A DNA stretch of 64,000 bases from the NCBI RefSeq assembly GCF_003946445.1, contig NZ_RHOF01000008.1, positions 19,024 to 83,023 of the forward strand. The letters are read 5' to 3'. Shown one piece after another: positions 27,097-36,630 of this stretch. Numbering within the stretch: position 1 is the first letter of the stretch; each line of letters opens with the position of its first letter. The position numbers and the translations under genes are program-made. Below the pieces are notes generated by a model, which was not told where the DNA came from, ran no database searches, and worked only from the letters and a program-made list of their open reading frames with translations. This stretch comes from Loigolactobacillus jiayinensis. Its GTDB lineage: Bacteria; Bacillota; Bacilli; Lactobacillales; Lactobacillaceae.

Positions 27097-28515
27097 ATGA
27101 AGCAGAAAAATAAACAGGCGCCGGAATTACAGCGCTCGATGACAGCCGGACAAATGGAGATGATCTCCCTTGGTGGCGCGATTGGCGTAGGTCTTTTTAT
27201 GGGGGCCACATCAACAATCAAATGGACAGGGCCGTCGGTTATTTTAGCCTATATGTTTGTTGGGCTGATTCTCTATATTGTGATGCGGGCGTTGGGGGAA
27301 ATGATCTACGTTAATCCTGGGACTGGCTCGTTCGCTGATTATGCGACAGAATACGTCCATCCCTTAGCTGGGTACATGGCCAAATGGGCGAACGTTTTTG
27401 AGTACATTGTGGTCGGCATGTCTGAAGTAGTGGCGGCAACCGAGTATTTACGGTATTGGTGGCCACATACTAATTCTTTTGTCGCTGGGATCATCATTAT
27501 TTTATTTTTAGTTGCGGCGAACTTGGCCAGTGCTAAGGCGTATGGCTCGTTGGAGTTTTGGTTTGCAATGATCAAGGTTGTAACCATTATTATGATGATC
27601 GTCTTAGGCCTAGCGATTATTTTCTTAGGTTGGGGTAATGGTGGCCAGCCAATTGGCCTGAGTAATCTGTGGCGGCACGGTGGTTTCTTTACCGGCGGCG
27701 TGCAAGGCTTCTTCTTCTCGATGTCGATTGTTGTCGGCTCGTATCAAGGGATCGAGTTGCTGGGAATTTCAGCTGGTGAAGTGGCCAATCCGCAACAGGC
27801 CATTGTTAAATCGGTTAAATCAGTGCTACTGCGGATTCTGATTTTCTACGTTGGCGCGATTTTTGTAATTGTCACCATTTACCCATGGAATCAGTTAAGT
27901 AGTATTGGCTCACCATTTGTGTCAACCTTTGCTAAAGTCGGTATCACAGCTGCGGCGTCAGTGATCAACTTTGTCGTACTGACCGCGGCGCTTTCCGGGG
28001 CTAATTCCGGAATTTATTCCTCAAGTCGGATGTTGTTTAAATTAGCGCATGAAGGCGATGCACCGAAAATACTTGGGCGAGTGTCGAAACGAATCGTGCC
28101 TGATGCGGCGATTCTAGGGATTTCTGGTGGTATTTTACTCGGTTTTATCATTGACATGATAGCGTCAATTTATAGTAAATCCACCGCCAATTTGTTTGTA
28201 GTCGTGTTCAGTTCCTCAGTTTTACCAGGGATGGTGCCTTGGTTTGTGATCCTGCTGGCCGAGCTGCGTTTCCGTAAAGGGAACCCTGAGTTGATGCAGA
28301 CGCATCCTTTTAAGTTACCATTATACCCGGCAGCCAATTATTTTGCGTTGGCGATGTTGTTGGTGATCGTCGTATTCATGTTCATTAATCCGGATACGCG
28401 GATATCCGTGATCGTTGGTGCAGTAGCTTTGATCATAGCAGCAACTGTTTACCTGATTCGACATGGGTTTGGTCGAGTTGCTAGGATAAGTAAGAAAAAC
28501 AGACAACTACCGTAA
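27097..28515 (+). CDS. Amino acid permease, APC superfamily (AAT family)
   Basis: A 472-residue integral membrane protein with about 12 helices. The first helix carries MISLGGAIGVGLFMGATSTI, the AAT family substrate-binding motif, and the second block is GEMIYVNPGTGSFADYATEYV. It imports an amino acid by proton symport (family knowledge); the specific substrate cannot be read. Single-gene unit, with AGGAGG-like ribosome site (GGAGGC). The end of the gene forms part of an imperfect terminator hairpin (28499-28536). Confidence 0.9.
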   Translation: MKQKNKQAPELQRSMTAGQMEMISLGGAIGVGLFMGATSTIKWTGPSVILAYMFVGLILYIVMRALGEMIYVNPGTGSFADYATEYVHPLAGYMAKWANVFEYIVVGMSEVVAATEYLRYWWPHTNSFVAGIIIILFLVAANLASAKAYGSLEFWFAMIKVVTIIMMIVLGLAIIFLGWGNGGQPIGLSNLWRHGGFFTGGVQGFFFSMSIVVGSYQGIELLGISAGEVANPQQAIVKSVKSVLLRILIFYVGAIFVIVTIYPWNQLSSIGSPFVSTFAKVGITAAASVINFVVLTAALSGANSGIYSSSRMLFKLAHEGDAPKILGRVSKRIVPDAAILGISGGILLGFIIDMIASIYSKSTANLFVVVFSSSVLPGMVPWFVILLAELRFRKGNPELMQTHPFKLPLYPAANYFALAMLLVIVVFMFINPDTRISVIVGAVALIIAATVYLIRHGFGRVARISKKNRQLP

Positions 28516-28536
28516 GGCTAGCTGCCTGTTTTTTTG
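28499..28536 (+). terminator. Terminator overlapping the permease stop
   Basis: AACAGACAACTA pairs imperfectly with TAGCTGCCTGTT and is followed by T7. Confidence 0.65.
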
Positions 28537-28603
28537 TATTTTGTCATAATTAGCGTTTTTTGTTAGTTAGCAAATCGTCATTTTAGGTGGTTTGCTGCAC
28601 TGC

Positions 28604-29656
28604 TTAGTAAAAGTCGCCTAAATTCTCGATCAAGCGGATGTGTTCAAAACCAGTGTTGACGCCAATTTTGATTGCTGCTTTAGCGGCAGCACCAGCAGCT
28701 TGCGTTAATTCACCACTCAGAACTAAAAAGTCAAAAAATTTGCGCAATGAAGTCGCATTCGTTTGTATATCACTCGTTGAGTAAGCAATTTTACGTGGGA
28801 ACCACTCACCTAAATATTCTGCAACTTCTTCACCGGCCTTTAGCGGCGTTTTAATCGTGTAATAGAGTAGGAAATTGTTGATAAAAAGGTCACTATTGGC
28901 AGCGTGTTTATTGATAACTTTACGACTAAAGCCTTTATCATTAGCTAGATAATTTTTAAATTCAGTCAGCAATAAATGGTTGTTGGACTGTACCGCAGCC
29001 ATGATTTTTTCATAACGGTCGCCATTCCCAGTTAATAGTGCCTGATCGTTTTCGTACTTGTCCCAGCGATGATAGTTGGTCCAAGTTTTATGGAGTTGGT
29101 AGCTATTTTCGGCGGCAAAGTTGGTGCTGTCAACGATAGTTAAGTTAGTTGCAAATGCAGCTACGGCAGCATCTTTAACAAAGGCGTATTTTTTATGTTG
29201 GAAGGGAATTTGCATTAAATAAGCCATTAATTTCGTTTGGATCACTTGTTGTGGCTCATGTAGTCCATGTAGCTCAGCTATTAAAATTAAATTAGACATT
29301 GCGCCAGTGACATGGCGATCGAAGCCAGCGTTTAGCTCAACTTTACCAGCCATTTCTAAATACTTGTCAATGGCTGTATCCGAAATTCCAACCAAGGTAA
29401 AAGCGGCCCGCACGCCAGCAACAATATATTGGGCCAACTGTTTTTTACTTTTAGCATTGATATCGTAAAGCACAATTGTGGCGTAGGTTAAATCGTTGAC
29501 GAGGATAACGACTTTTTTACGCTGTAACGTGTAGTAATTAGCATGCCAAGAGAAGAAGGGATTCGCTTGAGCAAAATTCTTTGTGATGGTAGGATCAGTT
29601 ACTTTAACGAGCTGATTGAAAATGGGTAGGGCTTTTTTAGTGGGATTAATAATCAT
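28604..29656 (-). CDS. DUF6933-like protein with C-terminal recombinase-core-like region
   Basis: 350 residues. The N-terminal about 130 residues (MIINPTKKALPIFNQLVKV, FFSWHANYYTLQRKKVVILV, NDLTYATIVLYDI) resemble the DUF6933 domain. The C-terminal part (LLLTEFKNYLANDKGFSRKV, DIQTNATSLRKFFDFLV) looks like the SAM-like core-binding fold of tyrosine recombinases, but no catalytic Arg-His-Tyr domain follows. AAGGAG precedes the ATG by 9 nt. Soluble, no signal peptide. Function unknown; the fusion is unusual to me. Confidence 0.7.
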   Translation of the reverse strand: MIINPTKKALPIFNQLVKVTDPTITKNFAQANPFFSWHANYYTLQRKKVVILVNDLTYATIVLYDINAKSKKQLAQYIVAGVRAAFTLVGISDTAIDKYLEMAGKVELNAGFDRHVTGAMSNLILIAELHGLHEPQQVIQTKLMAYLMQIPFQHKKYAFVKDAAVAAFATNLTIVDSTNFAAENSYQLHKTWTNYHRWDKYENDQALLTGNGDRYEKIMAAVQSNNHLLLTEFKNYLANDKGFSRKVINKHAANSDLFINNFLLYYTIKTPLKAGEEVAEYLGEWFPRKIAYSTSDIQTNATSLRKFFDFLVLSGELTQAAGAAAKAAIKIGVNTGFEHIRLIENLGDFY

Positions 29657-29874
29657 GGCTGTGGCTCCTTTTTTGGTTATATTGTTAGCATTTAATTAAT
29701 AATTATCACCACAACTTTACTAAAGTTTAGGGTAGCTTGTAAACCTAATTGCATTTATACTGCGTGATTGTGGTGGCGTTTGTTACTAGTTGGCAACTAT
29801 AAGCGACTTTCGTAGTATTTGCTTGGCACGTCTGCTACAATGCAAGGGCAAACTAAATGATAGGAAGTGTTACG

Positions 29875-30333
29875 ATGAGCCAAACTGAAAAAGTAATTGC
29901 TACATTGCAAACTTTGGCTACTGGTGCCACTGGTCAAGCTAATCACCACGTGATTGCGGCACAGATTTTTGCTAGTCAAGGTTTTACGAAGTTAAGTACC
30001 AAATATACTGCTCACGCGACTGAAGAACAAGATTTTGCTGGTCAATTTATGGCCCGTATTCTTGATCTCAATGGTCAAGTACAGCACGAAGCTCAGCCGG
30101 CGCAACCAGTATTTACTGAATTTAGCGCCTACTTAAAGGCTGAAGCAGCGATTTCACAAAAAGGCATTACTGCGCTGGAACCGTTATTGGATCATCACTT
30201 GCTGGATATCACCAGTTACGATCTAGTTAAGGCTTATGTGGAAGATGAAGTGGAAGATCTGAATTGGACGCAGCAACAATTGGACATGCTAACGCTGATT
30301 GGTAAGCAGAATTATTTGACCCAGATGCTGTAA
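29875..30333 (+). CDS. Ferritin-like domain protein
   Basis: A 152-residue helical protein with repeated helices rich in H, E and Q (QANHHVIAAQIFASQGF, HATEEQDFAGQFMARI, EDEVEDLNWTQQQLDM), resembling a four-helix bacterioferritin/Dps-type bundle with EExxH-like metal residues spread over helices. The start at ATG 29875 has TAGGAAG 8 nt before it; the upstream ATG 29857 has none. Might store iron or protect against oxidants. Conserved ferroxidase ligands are not all clear, so the function is tentative. Confidence 0.72.
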   Translation: MSQTEKVIATLQTLATGATGQANHHVIAAQIFASQGFTKLSTKYTAHATEEQDFAGQFMARILDLNGQVQHEAQPAQPVFTEFSAYLKAEAAISQKGITALEPLLDHHLLDITSYDLVKAYVEDEVEDLNWTQQQLDMLTLIGKQNYLTQML

Positions 30334-30580
30334 AACTTGATTTGGTTGATGGCACATTAATTAAGTTATTTTTTGACGGTGAGTTTACGCTATTCAGGCG
30401 GCGACTTACCGTTTTTACTTTAAGTTGCTATAGTTATTATAGTTTATCGTTATTCATTTTTTACATATCACGGCTATTCAGAAAATATGTATCCAAAATT
30501 GCAATTTTACTTCCATAATATTGGCTCGTATACTCAAAGAGAACTAAGATCTTAGACATAATTAATTGGAGGTAATAAGA

Positions 30581-32362
30581 ATGACTGCAAAAATTACTGA
30601 AAAAATGATATTTAGCCCATCCTTTGACTACATTGATAACGGGGTCGAACATGGTGTGCTTAGTCCCTTTGAAACTAAAGAAGTTATTTTGAAAAAGGGC
30701 CAACAAATTGCGCCTGGTTTTAAACCACTAGCATGTGATATTAAAATGTTAAAAGACGTTCCGGTTAAATTACGGGATGGCGTCACAATATATACTGATA
30801 TTTATTTACCAACTACCGGCGAAAAGGTACCAACATTGATTGCTTGGAGTCCCTACGGTAAAAGTGCCGGCACCGCGCCACGCTATGTTAATTTATTCAA
30901 TATGCTAGGTATGGGCGAAAAATGGAATTCAGGTTTAACTAAATTTGAAGCACCAGATCCAGCTTACTGGGTGCAACATGGTTATGCGGTCTGCAATCCT
31001 GATATGCGGGGAATCGCGCATAGTGAAGGTAATACGACTATGCTTGGTTCTCAAGAAGCTGAAGATGGTTACGACTTAATTGAATGGTTAGCTGCTCAAT
31101 CATGGTCTAACGGTAAAACTGCCTTGACTGGTACATCATACTTGGCTTTCTCACAATGGTACATTGCTGCGGCTAAGCCACCGCATTTGACTTGTATCAA
31201 CCCAACTGAAGGCTTGGCTGATGGTTACCGTGATTTAGCTTATATTGGCGGCATTCCTGACGAAAACTTTATTGAACGGTTGGCAGTTAACCATGTTAGT
31301 GCAACTGGTGGAAAACGGGAAGACTTGACCAAGGAATTACGGGCTGAACCTTTAGCAACTGCTGATATTTGGCAAGATAAAATAGCCCATCCTGACGAAA
31401 TCACTGTACCTGCCTTTGTGATTGCTAGCTATTCCAATACCTTGCACACTATGGGGACTTTCCGGTCATGGCGGACATTGGGTTCGAAAGAAAAATGGTT
31501 ACGAATCCATGATCGTCAAGAATGGCCATATTACTACGATGAAGCTAACACTGAAGAATTACGGCGTTTCTTTGATTATTACTTGTTAGACAAAGACAAT
31601 AACTGGCCAGATACGCCTCAGGTTCGCTATTCATTGATTGACTTTGAAGGTCATAATCAAACGGATATTCCCGCTGCAGCTTTCCCACCAGCTGGTAGCC
31701 AAAATACGCGTTATTATATGAACGGAATGACACGGGCTTTACAAGCACAACCTGAAGCAAAAGATTTGCCAGTTAAATATGTTGCTGGTGGTCTACCAGG
31801 TCGTGCATCATTCCAAATGACTTTTGATAAAGATACTGAATTTGTCGGTTATCCGAAAGCAAAACTCTTCATGGAGGTTGATGGCTACAACGATATGGAT
31901 GTCTTCGTTTGGCTACAAAAGTTGGATGCTCGCGGTAATGTTTTAAGCGAATTTGTCGTACCTAACCATGGTGCTGCCCTGCAAGACTTCACACAAGAAG
32001 GCGCATCAGCACTACGTTATAAGGGTGCTTGGGGTCGTTTACGTGCCTCAATGCGGCACTTAGATGAACAGACCTCAACTGACGAGATTCCTACTTACAC
32101 CTTTGATCGTGTTGAAAAACTTGAAAAGGGTGAAATTATTTCCTTGGACATCGTCTTAAGCGCTATTGGTTTGTCGTATAAAGCTGGCGAAACTTTGCGT
32201 GTTGTCGTTAGCTCGAAAGATGAACTTGGTGGGGTTATGCCAGGAACACCAGGTGGCGAAGTTGATAATAAAGGCGTGCACATTCTCCATACTGGTGGCA
32301 AATATGCCTCATACCTGCAATTACCATTAATGACAACACAGAGTGTTAAAAAAAGCGTTTAG
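30581..32362 (+). CDS. CocE/NonD (S15) family hydrolase
   Basis: A 593-residue alpha/beta hydrolase of the X-Pro dipeptidyl-peptidase S15 / cocaine-esterase type. DGVTIYTDIYLPTTGEKVPT is the N-terminal family block, nucleophile Ser lies in LTGTSYLAFSQW, and the C-terminal jelly-roll (XPD_C, about 400-590) ends with HILHTGGKYASYLQLP. ATG 30581 follows GGAGG by 8 nt; an upstream TTG lies in the ribosome site itself. No signal peptide, so cytosolic. Possible roles are proline-peptide or ester hydrolysis. A LysR gene lies downstream. Confidence 0.9.
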   Translation: MTAKITEKMIFSPSFDYIDNGVEHGVLSPFETKEVILKKGQQIAPGFKPLACDIKMLKDVPVKLRDGVTIYTDIYLPTTGEKVPTLIAWSPYGKSAGTAPRYVNLFNMLGMGEKWNSGLTKFEAPDPAYWVQHGYAVCNPDMRGIAHSEGNTTMLGSQEAEDGYDLIEWLAAQSWSNGKTALTGTSYLAFSQWYIAAAKPPHLTCINPTEGLADGYRDLAYIGGIPDENFIERLAVNHVSATGGKREDLTKELRAEPLATADIWQDKIAHPDEITVPAFVIASYSNTLHTMGTFRSWRTLGSKEKWLRIHDRQEWPYYYDEANTEELRRFFDYYLLDKDNNWPDTPQVRYSLIDFEGHNQTDIPAAAFPPAGSQNTRYYMNGMTRALQAQPEAKDLPVKYVAGGLPGRASFQMTFDKDTEFVGYPKAKLFMEVDGYNDMDVFVWLQKLDARGNVLSEFVVPNHGAALQDFTQEGASALRYKGAWGRLRASMRHLDEQTSTDEIPTYTFDRVEKLEKGEIISLDIVLSAIGLSYKAGETLRVVVSSKDELGGVMPGTPGGEVDNKGVHILHTGGKYASYLQLPLMTTQSVKKSV

Positions 32363-32481
32363 ATTTTGAGCACTAGCTGAGTAGGGCAATAAGTAGCACG
32401 CAGTGATACGTTTGACCTGCGTAGCTAGGCGCAGAAATCTGCTTTTTTAGCACGTTTACACCAAATAAATTGTTCCGAATT

Positions 32482-32531
32482 AATATGTTTACAGTAACTT
32501 TGTGCTAAAGTTACTGTAAACATATTTTTTT
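32482..32531 (+). terminator. Perfect 20-bp inverted repeat plus T7, directly before lysR
   Basis: AATATGTTTACAGTAACTTT (32482-32501), loop GTGCT, and the exact reverse complement to 32526, then a T run to 32531. By shape a strong terminator for the S15 hydrolase gene. It sits only 16 nt upstream of the lysR ATG and may also be the LysR operator. Confidence 0.75.
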
Positions 32532-32547
32532 GAATGGAGCTATATTT

Positions 32548-33456
32548 ATGAAGCTATCGACGTTAAAATATTTTGTTGAAGTCGCCACGGAGAAAAGCTT
32601 TACTAAGGCTTCAGCAAAACTTTTTGTTTCACAACCCACGCTAAGTCGGCGTATCCAAGAGCTAGAAACTGAATTAGGGGTGCCGCTATTTATTCGTCAA
32701 AGCCATGACTTAAAATTATCTAGTGCAGGAGAAAAATTTCTCATTGAAACTACTGATGTTTTACAGCGGGTCGATCATTTAGCCCATATGTTTGATAAGC
32801 AGAAAAATACGACTGAAACAGCCGTTATTTTAAAAATTGGTTATTTGCCTAATTTCAATATGGGCAGTATGTATGAAATTCTTGATCAATTTAAGGCAGC
32901 GCATCCAGACGTGCAATTTATAATGAAACAGGCGGCACCAATGGCTCTAGTTGATGGACTAGCTGACGGTCGTTATGATCTAGCTTTTGGGTTAGATACT
33001 TATTTTCAAGCTAGTCAGCATATTGACCAGACGCTTTTCATGGAAAATCATTTGCAGATTGCCTTGCCGATCCAGCATCGGCTAAGTCATCAACGTAAAT
33101 TACACTTTGCGGATCTAAGCAAAGAGATATTTATTTTGCTTGAACGCCAGCAATCTCCGGTAATCGTTGATTATGTGATCAACCAGGGTTTGCAAAATGG
33201 CTTTAACTTAAAGGCTAACTTTTATGTTAAAGACCTTGATGAGGGCCTATCGATGGTTTCGGTTGGTAAGGGCTTGGCTTTCTTGTATTCAGGCATGAAC
33301 GATGGGACTTTAGCTGAAAAATACCATATCAAAATTAGCGACTTAGTAGATGTTAGTCATGATCAAAATATTGTTAGCGCGATTAATAAGAACAGTCAGA
33401 ATCCGTGTTTGCGCGAATTATATACATTTATCAAAAATAGTGCGCCAGTGCAATGA
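32548..33456 (+). CDS. LysR family transcriptional regulator
   Basis: 302 residues from ATG 32548 (GGAG site; upstream extension to 32530 lacks one). HTH: STLKYFVEVATEKSFTKASA, SQPTLSRRIQELETELGVPL, FIRQSHDLKLSSAGEKF. The effector-binding domain is of normal length. The gene lies downstream of, and on the same strand as, the S15 hydrolase, separated by a strong hairpin. It resembles the LysR protein encoded at 9927-10838. Targets are unknown; hydrolase regulation is possible. Confidence 0.92.
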   Translation: MKLSTLKYFVEVATEKSFTKASAKLFVSQPTLSRRIQELETELGVPLFIRQSHDLKLSSAGEKFLIETTDVLQRVDHLAHMFDKQKNTTETAVILKIGYLPNFNMGSMYEILDQFKAAHPDVQFIMKQAAPMALVDGLADGRYDLAFGLDTYFQASQHIDQTLFMENHLQIALPIQHRLSHQRKLHFADLSKEIFILLERQQSPVIVDYVINQGLQNGFNLKANFYVKDLDEGLSMVSVGKGLAFLYSGMNDGTLAEKYHIKISDLVDVSHDQNIVSAINKNSQNPCLRELYTFIKNSAPVQ

Positions 33457-33507
33457 AAGCCGGTGCACATTATAAACTATCGTGCGCGGTAAAATAAAAC
33501 ATTTACG

Positions 33508-33569
33508 ATATCCCATAATAATTGACAGCTGAAACATCATAGCTGTCAATAGTTATGGGATATTTGTTT
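33508..33569 (+). terminator. Long hairpin terminator after lysR
   Basis: Outer arms ATATCCCATAA and TTATGGGATAT and inner GACAGCT/AGCTGTC; weak T run (TTTGTTT). The rest of 33457-33720 shows nothing. The outer arm matches that of the terminator at 9879. Confidence 0.7.
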
Positions 33570-33724
33570 GCTTAGATTTAAGTGGCTGATTACTTTACTA
33601 GGCAAAAAATATATTTTTCAAAATTATAACATTGCTCAGGTGTGGATCTTAATTAATTTTCATTAGTTTAAAGTAGTATGATTTTAACTGCAACGTTGGT
33701 ATCTAAATGATGGCAGCACTTTAA

Positions 33725-33780
33725 TAGGCATACCATATTAATAAATAAGAAAAACGATTTATTTTGTTAGGGATACCTAA
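33725..33780 (+). promoter_or_regulatory. Two MntR-like boxes before mntH
   Basis: TAGGCATACC at 33725-33734 and TAGGGATACC at 33768-33777. The second extends to the palindrome TTAGGGATACCTAA (33767-33780). DtxR/MntR-type repressors bind TAGG-N-ATACCTA-like sites (family knowledge). TATAAT at 33811-33816 is the likely -10. Confidence 0.6.
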
Positions 33781-33860
33781 TAAAGTATTTAAATTTTTTA
33801 ATTTAAGCGCTATAATGGATTTGGTCAAGTAAGTTGGTGGCCAGAAAGGTGTGAAGTAGT

Positions 33861-35435
33861 ATGGCGGAAAACGAAACAACACCGCGTAAACATAAATTAA
33901 TTGAATACGCGAATGGGCCTTCGCTTGAGGAGATTAATGGGACGGTTGAGGTGCCAAAAGGAAAGGGATTTCTGAAAACTTTATTTATGTATTCTGGTCC
34001 AGGTGCATTAGTTGCGGTTGGTTACATGGATCCTGGTAATTGGTCAACCTCGATTACCGGCGGGCAAAATTTTCAATATTTGTTAATGTCTGTTATCTTG
34101 ATGTCAAGTTTGATTGCGATGCTTTTACAATACATGGCAGCTAAACTTGGCATCGTGAGTCAGATGGATTTAGCCCAAGCAATTCGCGCTCGTACCAGCA
34201 AAGCACTCGGCGTTGTTTTATGGTTGTTGACGGAATTAGCAATTATGGCGACTGATATTGCTGAGGTTATTGGGGCAGCCATTGCTTTATATTTACTGTT
34301 TCATATTCCGTTGATGATTGCAGTGTTCGTTACTGTTTTAGACGTTTTGTTATTGCTATTATTAACTAAAATTGGCTTCCGTAAAATTGAAGCAATCGTT
34401 GTTTGCTTGATTTTAGTTATTTTATTGGTTTTTGTTTACCAAGTTGCCCTATCTAATCCAGATTGGGGTGGTATTTTTGCAGGCTTGATTCCTAGAGCTA
34501 AAACTTTTTCTAGTGCAAAATCAATCGGCGGTCATTCGCCACTGACTGGTGCATTAGGGATTATTGGCGCGACAGTGATGCCGCATAACTTGTACTTACA
34601 TTCAGCAATTTCACAGACACGCAAAACTGATCATAGTGACGAGGAAGATGTGGCGCGCACAGTTCGCTTTGCTAGCTGGGATTCAAATATTCAGTTAACG
34701 GCTGCTTTCTTTGTTAATGCGTTGCTACTGATTATGGGGGTGGCCGTTTTCAAAAATGGCGCGGTTAAGGATCCTTCATTTTTCGGCTTATTTCAAGCGT
34801 TATCGAATACTGCAACGTTAAGTAACGGGTTGTTAATTAGTGTTGCTCGTTCTGGAATTTTGTCGACCTTATTTGCCGTTGCCTTACTTGCTTCAGGGCA
34901 AAATGCAACAATTACTGGGACTTTAACTGGTCAAGTTATTATGGAAGGTTTTGTTCATTTACGGATGCCATTATGGCTACGGCGTTTGGTTACGCGGGTG
35001 ATCTCAGTGATTCCAGTTTTGATCTGCGTTATGATGACCAGCGGTAAAAGTGCAATCGATGAACATACAGCGTTAAATACTTTAATGAATAATTCACAGG
35101 TCTTTTTGGCCTTTGCATTACCGTTTTCCATGTTGCCGTTATTGATGATGACGGATAGTACAGTTGAAATGGGGCAACGGTTCAAAAATTCATTATGGGT
35201 CAAAGTACTGGGGTGGATCTCAGTTATTGGATTGACCTATCTAAATCTGATTGGTTTGCCTGGACAGATTGAAGGCTTCTTTGGCACTGGCGCGACTAAA
35301 CAGGAGTTATTATTAGCCGATAATATTGCTTATATTTTGATTGTGATCGTATTGGCGCTATTGATCTGGACTGTTTATGAACTATACCGCGGCAATAAAA
35401 GGTTTGCGACTAAAATGACTGCGGCTACAAATTAA
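33861..35435 (+). CDS. mntH: NRAMP-family divalent metal transporter MntH
   Basis: A 524-residue polytopic protein with about 11-12 helices. Signature MDPGNWSTS in helix 1 (metal-binding Asp/Asn) and MPHNLYLHS in helix 6. Imports Mn2+ (and Fe2+) with protons. The hydrophilic N-terminus (about 35 residues) is longer than in E. coli MntH but usual for lactobacilli. A manganese-dependent lifestyle fits this group. It is regulated by the MntR-like boxes upstream (inference) and followed after 20 nt by a UspA-family gene, a common pairing. Confidence 0.95.
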   Translation: MAENETTPRKHKLIEYANGPSLEEINGTVEVPKGKGFLKTLFMYSGPGALVAVGYMDPGNWSTSITGGQNFQYLLMSVILMSSLIAMLLQYMAAKLGIVSQMDLAQAIRARTSKALGVVLWLLTELAIMATDIAEVIGAAIALYLLFHIPLMIAVFVTVLDVLLLLLLTKIGFRKIEAIVVCLILVILLVFVYQVALSNPDWGGIFAGLIPRAKTFSSAKSIGGHSPLTGALGIIGATVMPHNLYLHSAISQTRKTDHSDEEDVARTVRFASWDSNIQLTAAFFVNALLLIMGVAVFKNGAVKDPSFFGLFQALSNTATLSNGLLISVARSGILSTLFAVALLASGQNATITGTLTGQVIMEGFVHLRMPLWLRRLVTRVISVIPVLICVMMTSGKSAIDEHTALNTLMNNSQVFLAFALPFSMLPLLMMTDSTVEMGQRFKNSLWVKVLGWISVIGLTYLNLIGLPGQIEGFFGTGATKQELLLADNIAYILIVIVLALLIWTVYELYRGNKRFATKMTAATN

Positions 35436-35455
35436 TAAGACGAGGGTGTGAGCTG

Positions 35456-35881
35456 ATGAAATTTTCACGGATTTTAGTGGGTGTTGATGATTCCCAAGAT
35501 GCTTTATTAGCATTTAAATATGCCGTTGACCAAGCAAAACAAGATCAAGCTGAACTAGTGATTGTTTCCATCTTAGAAAATGAGGAAATGAATGTGTATC
35601 AGGCCTTGAGCAAAGATTATGTTCATGGTGAGCGGTCTGAATTAGAACAGCATGTACTAGATTATCAGCGCCAAGCACGTAAAGCTGGCGTGGAAACGGT
35701 CAGAACGATTGTTTCCGAAGGTGAACCAGGTGAAGTTATTGTGAAAGATATTATTCCACGTGTTAAGCCTGATTTATTGATTATTGGTTCAGAATCAAAG
35801 CATGGGTTAGCACAACATTTTGGTAGTCAAGCAGCTTATATGGCCAAATACGCACCCATTTCAGTATTAGTTATTCGTTAA
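35456..35881 (+). CDS. Universal stress protein, UspA family
   Basis: A 141-residue Usp fold: FSRILVGVDDSQDALLAFKY at the start, and the ATP-binding type C-terminal G-x2-G-x9-GS pattern partly present (IIGSESKHGLAQHFGSQAAY, then PISVLVIR). Transcribed with mntH, so coregulated with manganese uptake. Confidence 0.93.
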   Translation: MKFSRILVGVDDSQDALLAFKYAVDQAKQDQAELVIVSILENEEMNVYQALSKDYVHGERSELEQHVLDYQRQARKAGVETVRTIVSEGEPGEVIVKDIIPRVKPDLLIIGSESKHGLAQHFGSQAAYMAKYAPISVLVIR

Positions 35882-35893
35882 ATGAGTATGAAA

Positions 35894-35951
35894 ATAAACA
35901 CTATTTATTGAAAATCTTTGATGATTTTCAGTAAGTAGTGTTCATTTTTTT
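35894..35951 (+). terminator. Strong terminator after mntH-usp
   Basis: Long hairpin whose inner arms are GAAAATC and GATTTTC and outer arms ATAAACACTA and TAGTGTTCAT, followed by T7. Confidence 0.9.
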
Positions 35952-35955
35952 TACT

Positions 35956-36045
35956 TTATTTATTGCGCTGCTCTATTTTGTGTTCCTTTAATTGTTCTAG
36001 CAGGCTTAGCATGGATTCAATTTTGATCTCGCTGTTGCCTAGTCA
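35956..36045 (-). pseudogene. Remnant of a small regulator-like C-terminus
   Basis: The minus strand reads LGNSEIKIESMLSLLEQLKE followed by HKIEQRNK and a stop at 35956-35958, preceded by a stop in the same frame. The helical end resembles that of MerR- or MarR-type regulators. Too short to be intact. Confidence 0.3.
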
Positions 36046-36075
36046 ATTAGTGACTGTGCTTTTGATACGGCTGCT

Positions 36076-36630
36076 TTATTTCAACTTCAATAGACTTTCA
36101 ATATTACCATGCGCAATCTTCTCTTTATCTGTTGCGGCAATATTGGTGTTAGCTAGGAAGTCGCGGGCATTGTCTTTAACGTAAGGGTAGTCTTGCGCCC
36201 ATAAGACGTGATCAGCACCCATTTCAGTAAGGACAAGTTGCATTTGGGGCCAAGTGTACATGCCACTAGGCGTGATGTACACATTCTTCTTGTAATAGTA
36301 GGAAACTGGATGGGCCAATGGATTACCAACAACTGGGGTGGTGGCTTCATCTAAGCATTCGAGGAAGTGAGGGACAAATTCGCCCCAATGGCCAGAAATT
36401 AATTTTAAGTTAGGTAACTTGTCAAACAGGCCAGATAAAATCAAGCGAGTGACGTGTAGCCCAGCTTCCATGTGCCAACCCCAACCTGGCGTTGCCATGA
36501 TTGCGTTAAAGCCGATTGGATTCATAGCGCTATAATAATTTTTGCGAATTGTTTCTGAAGGCATTGAGGGATGAATGTACAAAGGGACATCTAATTGTGG
36601 GTAGGTGGTATAAATATTTAGTCCAAGCAA
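36076..36630 (-). pseudogene. Truncated amidohydrolase (C-terminal half)
   Basis: 184 codons homologous to the last half of the intact amidohydrolase at 5654-6643: LDVPLYIHPS, GWGWHMEAG, LKLISGHWGEFVPHF, YYYKKNVYITPSGMYTWPQ, GADHVLWAQDYPY and AHGNIESLLKL. The N-terminal about 145 residues, including the EEHF metal motif, are missing; the 12 residues at the open start are unrelated. The C-terminal metal ligands remain but the protein cannot form a full active site. A relic of a second decarboxylase locus. Confidence 0.85.

Noticed and set aside
35963..36184. Plus-strand frame opposite the amidohydrolase relic
   Set aside because: Opposite-strand frame over the relic and the intergenic region; no ribosome site and no family features.
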